DNA of 64,000 nt from positions 682,001 through 746,000 of the forward strand of contig NZ_CP123228.1 in assembly GCF_029855045.1 (NCBI RefSeq). Direction: 5' to 3'. The position numbers were made by a program, and so were the translations under genes. Shown here piece after piece: positions 9,050 through 17,386 of the stretch. The notes under the pieces were generated by a model. It saw only the letters and a list, made by a program, of their open reading frames with translations. It did no database searches and was not told the DNA's origin. Positions within the stretch are counted from its first letter, which is position 1; every line of letters begins with the position of its first letter. The DNA comes from Piscinibacter sp. XHJ-5 (lineage in GTDB: Bacteria; Pseudomonadota; Gammaproteobacteria; Burkholderiales; Burkholderiaceae_C).

Positions 9050-10000
9050 ATGCGAGTCGCCTTCGCCGGCACGCCCGAATTCGCCGAAACAGCGCTTGCG
9101 CGGTTGCATGCCGCAGGTTTCACGATCCCGCTGGTGCTGACCCAGCCCGACCGCCCCGCCGGCCGTGGCATGAAGCTTCAGGCATCGCCGGTCAAGGCGT
9201 TTGCTGTCGGGCACGCGATCCCGGTCGCACAGCCGCGCAGCCTGCGCCTGGATGGCAAGCACCCGCTAGACGCCCAGGCGTCGCAACTTGCCCTGTCGCA
9301 GGCGCGTGCCGATGTGCTGGTGGTGGCGGCCTACGGCCTCCTGCTTCCGACCTGGGTGCTCGAGCTGCCGCGGCACGGCTGCATCAACATCCACGCGTCG
9401 CTGCTGCCGCGCTGGCGTGGCGCTGCGCCCATCCACCGCGCCATCGAGGCAGGCGATGCGCGCACCGGCATCACCATCATGCAGATGGATGCCGGCCTGG
9501 ATACCGGCGACATGCTGCTCGCCGAAGCCATCGACATCCGCCCCGAGGACACCACCGCGACGTTGCACGACCGGCTGGCGGCGCTCGGCGGCAAGCTGGT
9601 GGTCGAGGCGCTGGAAATGCTCGGACGCGGCGCCCTCCGGCGCACGCCCCAGCCGCAAGCAGGCGTGACCTACGCGCACAAGGTGGACAAGGCCGAGGCG
9701 GCGATCGACTGGCGCCAGCCGGCCGAAGCGATCGAGCGCCGCATCCGCGCCTTCGATCCGTTCCCCGGCGCCACCACGACCCTGGATGGCGAGCCCATCA
9801 AGGTGTGGCGCGCCGAATCGGCAGCACAGGCCGGCGAGCCCGGGACTGTCCTCGAGGCGCAGGACGACCGCCTCACCGTCGCATGCGGAAGCGCCGCCCT
9901 GCGACTGCTGGAGCTGCAGCGTCCGGGCGGCAAGCGCCTGCCCGCGCGGCAGTTCCTGCAAGGAAAGCCGGGATTGGCGGGCCGCCGGCTCGGCGTCTGA
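9050..10000 (+). CDS. fmt: Methionyl-tRNA formyltransferase
   Basis: Transfers a formyl group from 10-formyl-THF to Met-tRNA for initiation, the counterpart of Def. The 316 residues start [20 protein letters not shown]. They contain the catalytic formyltransferase core with [21 protein letters not shown] near 112-132 and the aspartate in [11 protein letters not shown] near 150. The C-terminal tRNA-binding beta domain ends GLAGRRLGV. It follows def by 12 bases and needs the folate one-carbon supply encoded elsewhere in the window. Confidence 0.98.
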   Translation: MRVAFAGTPEFAETALARLHAAGFTIPLVLTQPDRPAGRGMKLQASPVKAFAVGHAIPVAQPRSLRLDGKHPLDAQASQLALSQARADVLVVAAYGLLLPTWVLELPRHGCINIHASLLPRWRGAAPIHRAIEAGDARTGITIMQMDAGLDTGDMLLAEAIDIRPEDTTATLHDRLAALGGKLVVEALEMLGRGALRRTPQPQAGVTYAHKVDKAEAAIDWRQPAEAIERRIRAFDPFPGATTTLDGEPIKVWRAESAAQAGEPGTVLEAQDDRLTVACGSAALRLLELQRPGGKRLPARQFLQGKPGLAGRRLGV

Positions 10001-10071
10001 GCCGTTGAACTCCGGCCGGATGGCCGCATCTCACGACACGGTTCATCCCGTTCCTGGAGCACCACCCCACC

Positions 10072-10911
10072 ATGTTCAATCTGTTGAAGACGGCCGTCCT
10101 GATGGCGGCCATCACCGCGCTGTTCATGGCCATCGGCGCCCTGCTCGGCGGCCGCTCCGGCATGATGCTGGCCCTCGCCATCGCGGTGGCGATGAACTTC
10201 TTCAGCTACTGGTTCTCCGACAAGCTGGTCCTGCGCATGTACAACGCGCAGGAGGTCGACGAGAGCTCGGCGCCGCAGTTCTACCGGATGGTGCGCGAGC
10301 TGGCGCAGCGTGCGCAGCTGCCGATGCCGCGCGTGTACCTCATCAACGAGGACGCCCCCAACGCCTTCGCGACGGGCCGCAATCCCGAAAACGCCGCGGT
10401 CGCCGCCACCACGGGCATCTTGCGTGCGTTGTCCGACCGCGAACTGCGCGGCGTGATGGCGCATGAGCTGGCGCACGTGAAGCACCGCGACATCCTCATC
10501 AGCACCATCAGCGCGACCATGGCCGGCGCGATCGGCATGCTGGCCAACTTCGCCATGCTCTTCGGCGGCCGCGATGACGAGGGCCGCCCGACGAATCCGA
10601 TCGTCAGCATCCTGGTCATGCTGCTGGCCCCGATCGCGGCCAGCCTGATCCAGATGGCCATCAGCCGCGCCCGCGAGTTCGAGGCGGACCGAGGCGGGGC
10701 CGAGATCTCCGGCGATCCGCAGGCACTGGCTTCGGCGCTGCAGAAGATCCAGCGCTATGCGCAGGGCATTCCGCTCGAGACCGCCGAACGGCATCCGGAG
10801 ACGGCGCAGATGATGATCATGAACCCGCTGTCCGGCGGCGGATGGAAGGGGCTGTTCTCGACGCATCCGTCCACCGAGGAGCGGGTCGCCCGCTTGCTGG
10901 CGATGCGCTGA
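10072..10911 (+). CDS. htpX: Membrane protease HtpX
   Basis: M48 zinc metalloprotease of the inner membrane that degrades damaged membrane proteins. The 279 residues have two N-terminal helices (about 5-25 and 30-50), the zinc site [10 protein letters not shown] (131-140), a central hydrophobic pair (about 145-200) and the third zinc ligand in REFEADRGG near 202. Length is normal. It follows fmt by 71 bases on the same strand and may share its transcript. Confidence 0.95.
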   Translation: MFNLLKTAVLMAAITALFMAIGALLGGRSGMMLALAIAVAMNFFSYWFSDKLVLRMYNAQEVDESSAPQFYRMVRELAQRAQLPMPRVYLINEDAPNAFATGRNPENAAVAATTGILRALSDRELRGVMAHELAHVKHRDILISTISATMAGAIGMLANFAMLFGGRDDEGRPTNPIVSILVMLLAPIAASLIQMAISRAREFEADRGGAEISGDPQALASALQKIQRYAQGIPLETAERHPETAQMMIMNPLSGGGWKGLFSTHPSTEERVARLLAMR

Positions 10912-10985
10912 CCATGCGGGCGCGGTGCCCTCAAGTCGCCGCGCCGGCCGCCGATATCCGGGGCAGAACTCCGCCGCCTGCCGCC

Positions 10986-11393
10986 ATGTTCCGCCCCGCC
11001 GTTCTCATCGCCGCTTTTACCGTCACGCTGCTGTCCGGCTGCGACATGCTGGGCATCGAGTCGCCGGAAAAGGTGGCCGCCGCCCGCGAGGCCGAGGGCA
11101 AGGCCGTCGGGGGTGCCTGTCGACACGCGGGCCGCGCCATCGAAGACTGCTACACGCTCAACAAGCGCATCGACAAGGCGGCGATCTTCGCCGGCTGGCG
11201 CGACATGAACGACTACATGCGAGAGAACAAGATCGAGGCAGTACCGCCGGTGCTGATGGCCCAGGCGGCAAATCCCAAGGCCGCACCGGACGCCAAGGCC
11301 GACGCAGGCAAGGCTGCCGATCCGAAGGCGGCCGACGGTGAATCCGACAAGGCAAAGCCGAAGGGCAAGGATCACAAGGCCGCCGGCTCCTGA
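10986..11393 (+). CDS. Small conserved lipoprotein of unknown function
   Basis: A 135-residue protein with a lipoprotein signal (MFRPAVLIAAFTVTLLSGCD, predicted lipid-carrying Cys19). The globular part holds two more cysteines (ACRHAGRAIEDCYTLNKRI) and GWRDMNDYMRENKIEAVPP. The tail from about 96 is low-complexity, rich in Lys, Ala, Asp and Pro. I do not recognise a characterised family. The upstream open frame continues, but this ATG is the one that gives a lipobox. It lies 75 bases after htpX on the same strand. Confidence 0.75.
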   Translation: MFRPAVLIAAFTVTLLSGCDMLGIESPEKVAAAREAEGKAVGGACRHAGRAIEDCYTLNKRIDKAAIFAGWRDMNDYMRENKIEAVPPVLMAQAANPKAAPDAKADAGKAADPKAADGESDKAKPKGKDHKAAGS

Positions 11394-11521
11394 GCCGATG
11401 TCGCGCCTTTATCCCCGGCCAGGCCGGCCTCGTCGCGCCGAGACGCAGTCCGTCGCATGTCGCCTGACGCTGCCCGTCGCAGCGCGCACAGTGGCGGCAT
11501 TGCACTGAAGACGAGGCTGCC

Positions 11522-12253
11522 ATGAAACCTTTCCCGTTCTGCTTCTTCCGGCGATTGCTGCTCGGTGTGCTGTGTGCGGGCTTGTTGTCGGGCGGCGCCG
11601 CTGCGGCCGGCGTCACCGGTTCCGGCAAGGCGGCCAGCGAGGCGCGGCCGGTATCCGCCTTCGACACGATCGTGCTCAAGGGCGCCATGCACCTCGTGCT
11701 GCGCCAAGGCTCGAAGGAAGCGGTGGAGGTGCGCGGCGACGACAACCTGCTGCCGCTGGTCGAGACGACGGTTCGCGGCAACACCCTGGAGATCGCCACC
11801 CGGCGCGGTGCCAGCTACTCGACGCGCAATGAGCTCGTCGTGACGGTCGAGGTCGTCAGGCTGAAGGAACTGGCGCTCGCCGGCGCGGGCGACGCCGTGG
11901 GCGACCGCCTGAAGACCGGCCCGCTGAAGCTTCGCATCGAAGGCTCGGGCGACCTGCGGCTGACCGAACTCAGCGCCGACACGCTGGTGATCGACGTGGC
12001 CGGCAGCGGCGACGTCACGGTCGGCGGCCGCGCCGGCAAGCTCGACGTCTCGATCGCCGGCAGCGGCGACGTGACCACCCGCGAGCTTCAGGCCGACGAC
12101 GTCAACATCAGCATCGCGGGCAGCGGCGGAGCCCGCGTCAACGCCCGCAAGACGCTGGCGGTGTCCATCGCCGGCAGCGGTGACGTCGACTACACCGGCG
12201 AAGCGGCGGTCCGGACCGCGATCGCAGGGTCCGGAAGCGTGCGCAAGCGATGA
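11522..12253 (+). CDS. DUF2807 (head GIN domain) exported protein
   Basis: A 243-residue protein with a signal peptide (LLLGVLCAGLLSGGAAAAGV) and then the DUF2807 auto-transporter-like beta-helix domain. The C-terminal half repeats the short unit IAGSGDV four to five times at intervals of about 20 residues (from about 160 to 240), as expected of coils of a beta solenoid. Proteins of this family are periplasmic or surface-exposed, and their ligand is unknown. A separate 127-base gap precedes it. The gene has no clear functional link to the AzlC gene downstream. Confidence 0.85.
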   Translation: MKPFPFCFFRRLLLGVLCAGLLSGGAAAAGVTGSGKAASEARPVSAFDTIVLKGAMHLVLRQGSKEAVEVRGDDNLLPLVETTVRGNTLEIATRRGASYSTRNELVVTVEVVRLKELALAGAGDAVGDRLKTGPLKLRIEGSGDLRLTELSADTLVIDVAGSGDVTVGGRAGKLDVSIAGSGDVTTRELQADDVNISIAGSGGARVNARKTLAVSIAGSGDVDYTGEAAVRTAIAGSGSVRKR

Positions 12254-12292
12254 AGCGGTATGCCCGGCCCGGCAGGGTTTTCCCGGAGCTGG

Positions 12293-12298
12293 GACAAT
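12293..12298 (+). promoter_or_regulatory. Candidate -10 element of azlC, leaderless type
   Basis: GACAAT, then exactly six nucleotides, then the azlC ATG, with no Shine-Dalgarno sequence. The same arrangement appears at ilvA and at the methyltransferase gene. Confidence 0.45.
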
Positions 12299-12304
12299 GA
12301 CGCG

Positions 12305-13093
12305 ATGAATTCGCTTCGCGCCGTGGTGCGCCATCCGCAGTTCCGCCACGGTGCGATCGACATGTCCGGCGTCAGCCTCGGCATCGCCGCCTGGGGTCTC
12401 GTGACCGGCGTCGCGATGGTCAAGAGCGGCTTGTCGGTCCCGCTGGCGCTGCTGATGAGCCTGACCGTGTTCGCCGGCAGCGCGCAGCTCGCTGCCGTGC
12501 CCCTGATGACCGTCGGCGCGCCGATGTGGGTCATCTGGGCCACGGCGCTGTGCGTGAATCTGCGCTTCGTCATCTTCAGCGCGCAGTGGCGCCCGTACTT
12601 CAAGCGCTTTCCGATGCGCCAGCGGCTGGCGCTGGGCTACCTCACCGCCGACCTGAACTACGTGCTCTTCATGAAGCGCTTCCAGGAACCGCGCGACGAC
12701 GAGGGGCAGATCGAATACTTCCTCGGGGGCACGGCGCTGAACTGGTCGTCGTGGCAATTCCCGTCCATCGCCGGCATCCTGCTGGCCGACGTCATCCCGA
12801 CCGAATGGGGCTTGGGCTTCGCCGGCGTGCTCGCCCTCCTGGGCTTGACCTACTCGATGCTCTCCGACAAGGCCACCACGTTCGCGGCGGTCGTTGCCGG
12901 CGCGGCTGCCGTGGCCGCGTTCGCACTCCCGTTCCGGCTGCACATCGTGGTGGCCATTGCAGCGGCAATCTGCGTGGGCCTGATGATCGACGGCGGCGGC
13001 GATGCCGGACGGCGCATCCGCCACGTGCTGCTCGGCAGTGACGGCAAGCGTCGCGGCGAAACGCTGGCCCCAGGCAGGAGGGTCGCCTTGTGA
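12305..13093 (+). CDS. azlC: AzlC-type branched-chain amino acid exporter, large subunit
   Basis: A 262-residue membrane protein of the AzlC family, which with AzlD exports branched-chain amino acids. Hydrophobic segments alternate through the chain (for example VSLGIAAWGLVTGVAMV and PSIAGILLADVIPTEWGL). The frame is open 45 bases further upstream, but the chosen ATG starts the conserved N-terminus MNSLRAVVRHPQFRHGA. Its GTG-started partner overlaps the last 4 bases. No Shine-Dalgarno sequence is seen, and a -10-like GACAAT is 6 nt upstream. Confidence 0.92.
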   Translation: MNSLRAVVRHPQFRHGAIDMSGVSLGIAAWGLVTGVAMVKSGLSVPLALLMSLTVFAGSAQLAAVPLMTVGAPMWVIWATALCVNLRFVIFSAQWRPYFKRFPMRQRLALGYLTADLNYVLFMKRFQEPRDDEGQIEYFLGGTALNWSSWQFPSIAGILLADVIPTEWGLGFAGVLALLGLTYSMLSDKATTFAAVVAGAAAVAAFALPFRLHIVVAIAAAICVGLMIDGGGDAGRRIRHVLLGSDGKRRGETLAPGRRVAL

Positions 13094-13419
13094 GCGGCGC
13101 AGAGGCAGTCGTCACCATCCTCGGTCTGGCATTGATCACGCTGGTCACGCGGTCGTTTTTCCTCATCTCGGACCGCGAGCTGGTGCTGCCCGGCTGGGTG
13201 CAGCGCGGCCTGCGCTACGCGCCGCTCGCCGCGCTGGCAGCCGTGCTGGCGCCTGAGATCCTGATGACGCAGGGCCACCTGATCGACACCTGGAAGGACC
13301 CGCGCCTGTACGCCGTGGCGGCGTCCACGGCCTACTACTTCTGGCGCCGCGGCATCCTCGGCACCATCCTCACCGGCATGGCGGTGCTGGTCCCGCTGAA
13401 GCTTGTTGTGGGCTGGTAG
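13090..13419 (+). CDS. AzlD domain protein, small exporter subunit
   Basis: A 109-residue hydrophobic protein with three to four predicted helices (VVTILGLALITLVTRSFFL, YAPLAALAAVLAPEIL, and a C-terminal GILGTILTGMAVLVPLKLVVGW). It matches AzlD, the obligate partner of AzlC. Translation starts at a GTG that overlaps the azlC stop by 4 bases, so the subunits are translationally coupled. Length is standard. Confidence 0.92.
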   Translation: MSGAEAVVTILGLALITLVTRSFFLISDRELVLPGWVQRGLRYAPLAALAAVLAPEILMTQGHLIDTWKDPRLYAVAASTAYYFWRRGILGTILTGMAVLVPLKLVVGW

Positions 13420-13431
13420 GCGCGCCATCTC

Positions 13432-13437
13432 TAGAAT
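13432..13437 (+). promoter_or_regulatory. Candidate -10 element of pgk
   Basis: TAGAAT 30 bases ahead of the pgk ATG. The nearest -35-like sequence, TTGTGG at 13407, has a 19-base spacer and is weak. Confidence 0.35.
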
Positions 13438-13467
13438 CGACGGGTTGCCCTTCATCCGCCGATTCCC

Positions 13468-14661
13468 ATGAACGTCCTCCGCTTCGAAGACCTGGTCGCG
13501 CAAGGAAAAGTCGCCGGCCAGCGCGTGTTCATCCGCGCCGATCTCAACGTGCCGCTCGACGACGCCGGCCGGATCACCGAGGACACGCGCATTCGCGCAT
13601 CCATCCCGTGCATCGAGATGGCGCTCAAGGCCGGCGCAGCGGTGATGGTCACTTCCCACCTCGGCCGGCCGACCGAGGGCGAGTTCAAGCCCGAGGACTC
13701 GCTGGCGCCGGTGGCACACCGCCTGGGCGAGCTGATGGGCCGCGACGTGCCGCTGGTCGCCAACTGGGTCGAGGGCGTGGAGGTGAAGCCCGGCCAGTTC
13801 GTGCTGCTCGAGAACTGCCGTGTCAACAAGGGCGAGAAGAAGAACAGCGAAGAGCTGGCGAAGAAGATGGCCGCGCTGTGCGACATCTTCGTTCACGACG
13901 CCTTCGGCACCGCGCACCGCGCGGAAGCCTCCACCTACGGCATCGCGCAGTTCGCCAAGACCGCTTGCGCGGGGCCGCTGCTCGCGGCCGAGATCGATGC
14001 CATCAGCAAGGCGCTGGCCAACCCCAAGCGTCCGCTGGCAGCCATCGTCGCCGGCAGCAAGGTCAGCACCAAGCTCACCATCCTGCAGTCGTTGGCCAGG
14101 AACGTCGATCAGCTCATCGTCGGCGGCGGCATCGCCAACACCTTCATGCTGGCCGCGGGACTGCCGATCGGCAAGTCGCTCGCCGAGCCCGGCCTGGTGG
14201 GCGATGCGAAGGCCGTCATCGACGCGATGAAGGCCCGCGGCGCGGCCGTGCCCATTCCGGTGGACGTGGTCACCGCCAAGACCTTCGCGGCGGACGCGGC
14301 GCCGACGGTCAAGGCGGCGGACCAGGTGGCCGCCGACGACCTCATCCTGGACATCGGGCCGCAGACCGCGGCGCAGCTCGCGGCCCAGCTGAAGGCCGCA
14401 GGCACCATCGTCTGGAACGGCCCGGTGGGCGTGTTCGAGTTCGACGCGTTTGCACACGGCACCGAGACCATTGCCCGCGCCATCGCCGCCTCCGACGCAT
14501 TCAGCATCGCCGGCGGCGGCGACACGCTGGCGGCGATCTCGAAGTACGGCATCGAAAAGGACGTCGGCTACATCTCCACCGGCGGCGGCGCCTTCCTGGA
14601 GGTGCTCGAGGGCAAGACGCTGCCCGCGTTCGAGATCCTGCAGAAGCGAGCCCAGGCTTGA
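13468..14661 (+). CDS. pgk: Phosphoglycerate kinase
   Basis: Interconverts 1,3-bisphosphoglycerate and 3-phosphoglycerate with ATP formation. The 397 residues include the substrate-binding [14 protein letters not shown] near 19-32, [10 protein letters not shown] near 63-72, the hinge region [10 protein letters not shown], and the nucleotide-binding [13 protein letters not shown] near 346-358. Length is standard. It is followed 62 bases later by pyk, so two ATP-yielding glycolytic steps are side by side. Confidence 0.98.
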   Translation: MNVLRFEDLVAQGKVAGQRVFIRADLNVPLDDAGRITEDTRIRASIPCIEMALKAGAAVMVTSHLGRPTEGEFKPEDSLAPVAHRLGELMGRDVPLVANWVEGVEVKPGQFVLLENCRVNKGEKKNSEELAKKMAALCDIFVHDAFGTAHRAEASTYGIAQFAKTACAGPLLAAEIDAISKALANPKRPLAAIVAGSKVSTKLTILQSLARNVDQLIVGGGIANTFMLAAGLPIGKSLAEPGLVGDAKAVIDAMKARGAAVPIPVDVVTAKTFAADAAPTVKAADQVAADDLILDIGPQTAAQLAAQLKAAGTIVWNGPVGVFEFDAFAHGTETIARAIAASDAFSIAGGGDTLAAISKYGIEKDVGYISTGGGAFLEVLEGKTLPAFEILQKRAQA

Positions 14662-14690
14662 GGCGGTAACCCGCTGAAACTCGCGCCGAC

Positions 14691-14696
14691 CATAAT
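14691..14696 (+). promoter_or_regulatory. Candidate -10 element of pyk
   Basis: CATAAT 27 bases ahead of the pyk ATG, with an AGGAG ribosome site between. No good -35 is seen. Confidence 0.3.
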
Positions 14697-14723
14697 CGCC
14701 GCCTTCGAAGAACAGGAGACACC

Positions 14724-16154
14724 ATGGCCCGCGCCACCAAGATCGTCGCGACCCTCGGACCCGCATCCAGCTCGCCCGAGGTGCTGACGCAGATGATCCT
14801 CGCGGGCGTCGACGTGGTCCGCCTCAACTTCTCGCACGGCAAGGCTCAGGACCACATCGACCGCGCGACCATGGTGCGCGACGTGGCGAAGAAGGCCGGC
14901 AAGGAAGTGGCCATCATGGCCGACCTGCAGGGCCCGAAGATCCGCGTCGGCAAGTTCGATGGCAACAAGACGCTGCTGGAAGTGGGCTCCAAATTCGTCC
15001 TGGACGGGGCCTTCACCGGGCTGGGCAACCAGGAGCGGGTGGGCCTCGACTACAAGGAGCTGCCGCGCGACGTGAAGCCCGGCGACACGCTGCTGCTCAA
15101 CGACGGGCTGCTCAAGCTCACCGTCGACGCGGTGCGCGGCGAGGAGGTGCACACCACGGTGGTGGTCGGCGGCGAGCTGTCGAACAACAAGGGCATCAAC
15201 AAGGCGGGGGGCGGTCTCACGGCGCCGGCGTTGACGGCCAAGGACATGGAAGACATCAAGACCGCGATGAGCTTCCAGTGCGAGTACCTGGCGGTCAGCT
15301 TCCCGAAGAACTCCACCGACATGGAGATGGCGCGACAGCTCGCCAACGTGGCCGGCGAGCCGTGGCGGCACAAGCCCGGGATGATCGCCAAGATCGAGCG
15401 CAGCGAGGCGATCCCCGTGCTCGAGTCGATCCTCAAGGCCAGCGACGGCATCATGGTCGCGCGCGGCGATCTGGCGGTGGAAGTGGGCAATGCGGCGGTG
15501 CCGGCGCTGCAGAAACGCATGATCCGGATGGCGCGCGAGATGGACAAGGTGGTCATCACCGCGACGCAGATGATGGAGTCGATGATCGTCAACCCGGTGC
15601 CCACGCGCGCCGAGGTCAGCGACGTCGCCAATGCGGTCCTCGATGGCACCGATGCGGTAATGCTGAGCGCCGAGACGGCGGCCGGAAAGTACCCGGTCGA
15701 GACCATCGAGCAGATGGCGGCGATCGCGCTCGAAGCCGAGCGCGCAGAGGACGTGTCGCTCGACTCGGATTTCACCAACAAGCGCTTCGGCCGCATCGAC
15801 CAGTCGATCGCGATGGGCGCGCTCTTCACAGCGCATCACCTCGGCTGCAAGGCGATCCTGGCGCTCACCGAGTCGGGCTCCACCGCCCTGTGGATGAGCC
15901 GGCACAAGATCAAGGTGCCGATCTACGGCCTCACGGCGCAGCCCGTCAGTCAGCGCAAGATGGCCCTGTATCGCAACGTCTCGCCGATCCTGATGCCCAA
16001 CTACGCCGACCGCGACGAGGCGCTGGCGCGAGCCGAGGCGCTGCTGGTCGACCGCGGCGTGCTCAAGCCCGGCGACACCTACGCCATCACTTGCGGCGAG
16101 CCGATGGGCTATCCCGGCGGGACCAACATGCTCAAGGTGTGCCGGGTCGCTTGA
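14724..16154 (+). CDS. pyk: Pyruvate kinase
   Basis: Converts phosphoenolpyruvate and ADP to pyruvate and ATP. The 476 residues start ARATKIVATLGPASSS and include LNFSHGKAQDH and IMADLQGPKIRVG. IAKIERSEAI carries the catalytic lysine, and ITATQMMESMI and DGTDAVMLSAETAAGKYPVE follow. The C-terminal allosteric domain ends PGGTNMLKVCRVA. Length is standard. It is preceded by an AGGAG ribosome site. Confidence 0.98.
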   Translation: MARATKIVATLGPASSSPEVLTQMILAGVDVVRLNFSHGKAQDHIDRATMVRDVAKKAGKEVAIMADLQGPKIRVGKFDGNKTLLEVGSKFVLDGAFTGLGNQERVGLDYKELPRDVKPGDTLLLNDGLLKLTVDAVRGEEVHTTVVVGGELSNNKGINKAGGGLTAPALTAKDMEDIKTAMSFQCEYLAVSFPKNSTDMEMARQLANVAGEPWRHKPGMIAKIERSEAIPVLESILKASDGIMVARGDLAVEVGNAAVPALQKRMIRMAREMDKVVITATQMMESMIVNPVPTRAEVSDVANAVLDGTDAVMLSAETAAGKYPVETIEQMAAIALEAERAEDVSLDSDFTNKRFGRIDQSIAMGALFTAHHLGCKAILALTESGSTALWMSRHKIKVPIYGLTAQPVSQRKMALYRNVSPILMPNYADRDEALARAEALLVDRGVLKPGDTYAITCGEPMGYPGGTNMLKVCRVA

Positions 16155-16168
16155 CGTCGCGGGGCATG

Positions 16169-16174
16169 GACAAT
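16169..16174 (+). promoter_or_regulatory. Candidate -10 element of the threonine ammonia-lyase gene, leaderless type
   Basis: GACAAT, six nucleotides, then the ATG at 16181. No ribosome binding site lies between. TTGACG at 16151 is only 12 bases upstream, too close to act as a normal -35. Confidence 0.45.
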
Positions 16175-16180
16175 GCCGCC

Positions 16181-17386
16181 ATGACGCTCACCGCCGCCGA
16201 CATCCACGCCGCAGCCCGGCGCCTGCAGGGGCAGGTGCTGGACACGCCCTGCATGCCGTCGCGCACGCTGTCGGCCATCGCCGGCTGCGAGGTGTTCCTC
16301 AAGTTCGAAAATTTGCAGTTCACCGCGTCCTTCAAGGAGCGCGGCGCGCTGAACAAGCTGGCGCAGCTCACCGACGAGGAGCGCGCGCGCGGCGTGCTGG
16401 CGGTGTCGGCCGGCAATCACGCGCAAGGCGTGGCCTACCACGCGCAGCGCCTGGGCATTCCCGCGACCATCGTGATGCCGCGCTTCGCGCCTGCGGTGAA
16501 GGTGGAAAACACGCGCCGCTTCGGCGCCACTGTCGTGCTCCAGGGCGACACGTTCGACGACGCGCGTGCCCACGGCCTGGAGCTCGCGCAACAGCGCGGC
16601 CTCACCGTGGTCCATCCGTACGACGACCTCGCGGTGGCGGCAGGGCAGGGCACGATCGGCCTGGAGATGCTCGCCGAACAGCCGTCCATCGACACGCTGC
16701 TGGTGGCCATCGGCGGCGGCGGGCTGATCAGCGGCGTGGCGACCGCGGCGAAGTCCATCCGGCCCGAGGTGCAGGTGATCGGCGTGCAGACCGAGCGCTT
16801 CCCGGCGGTGTGGAACGCGATGCACGGCCAGCGCAACGAATGCGCGCAGGCGACGATCGCCGACGGCATCGGCGTGCGCGTGCCGGGCTCGCTGACCCTG
16901 CCGCTGATTCGCGAGCGCGTGGGCGACGTGCTGCTGGTCGGAGAGGACGACATCGAGCAGGCCATCCTGATGCTGCTCGAGATCGAGAAGACCGTCGTCG
17001 AAGGCGCGGGCGCCGTCGGCCTGGCCGCGCTGATGAGGCACCGTGCGCGCTTCCGGGAACGCAAGGTCGGCCTGATCCTCTCGGGCGGCAACATCGAGCC
17101 GCTGGTGCTGGCCGAGATCATCCAGCGCGGCATGGTGAAGTCGGGGCGCCTGGCGCGGCTGCGCTTCGACATCCGCGACGTGCCGGGCGCGCTGGCGGAC
17201 GTGGCGGCGCTGCTCGGCAAGCTGGGGGCCAACATCGACGAGGTGCAGCACCAGCGCGCCTTCACGTCGCTGTCGGTGGAGCGGGCGCAGATCGAGGTGG
17301 TGGTGCACACGCGCGGCGCCGCGCACATCGACGAGATCCTCGCCGCGGCGCGCGCCCACGGCTACCACGCGGAGCGGATGAACTAG
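16181..17386 (+). CDS. Threonine ammonia-lyase, short form with ACT domain
   Basis: PLP enzyme that deaminates threonine to 2-oxobutyrate, the entry to isoleucine synthesis. The 401 residues hold the lyase fold with the PLP lysine in FTASFKERGAL (Lys52), the glycine loop IGGGGLISGVA and SGGNIEP. A single C-terminal ACT-like domain (about 325-401) begins LRFDIRDVPGALADVAALL. This is the roughly 400-residue class rather than the longer E. coli IlvA with two ACT-like repeats. An in-frame ATG 15 bases upstream (16166) is an alternative start. The gene converges on the next one with stop codons overlapping by 4 bases. Confidence 0.93.
   Translation: MTLTAADIHAAARRLQGQVLDTPCMPSRTLSAIAGCEVFLKFENLQFTASFKERGALNKLAQLTDEERARGVLAVSAGNHAQGVAYHAQRLGIPATIVMPRFAPAVKVENTRRFGATVVLQGDTFDDARAHGLELAQQRGLTVVHPYDDLAVAAGQGTIGLEMLAEQPSIDTLLVAIGGGGLISGVATAAKSIRPEVQVIGVQTERFPAVWNAMHGQRNECAQATIADGIGVRVPGSLTLPLIRERVGDVLLVGEDDIEQAILMLLEIEKTVVEGAGAVGLAALMRHRARFRERKVGLILSGGNIEPLVLAEIIQRGMVKSGRLARLRFDIRDVPGALADVAALLGKLGANIDEVQHQRAFTSLSVERAQIEVVVHTRGAAHIDEILAAARAHGYHAERMN

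Noticed and set aside
12850..14766. Long open frame antisense to pgk and azlC (638 codons); similar long antisense frames at 3068-5461 and 18640-20373
   Set aside because: Typical of high-GC coding DNA read on the wrong strand: no family motifs and biased composition, and well-recognised genes lie opposite.
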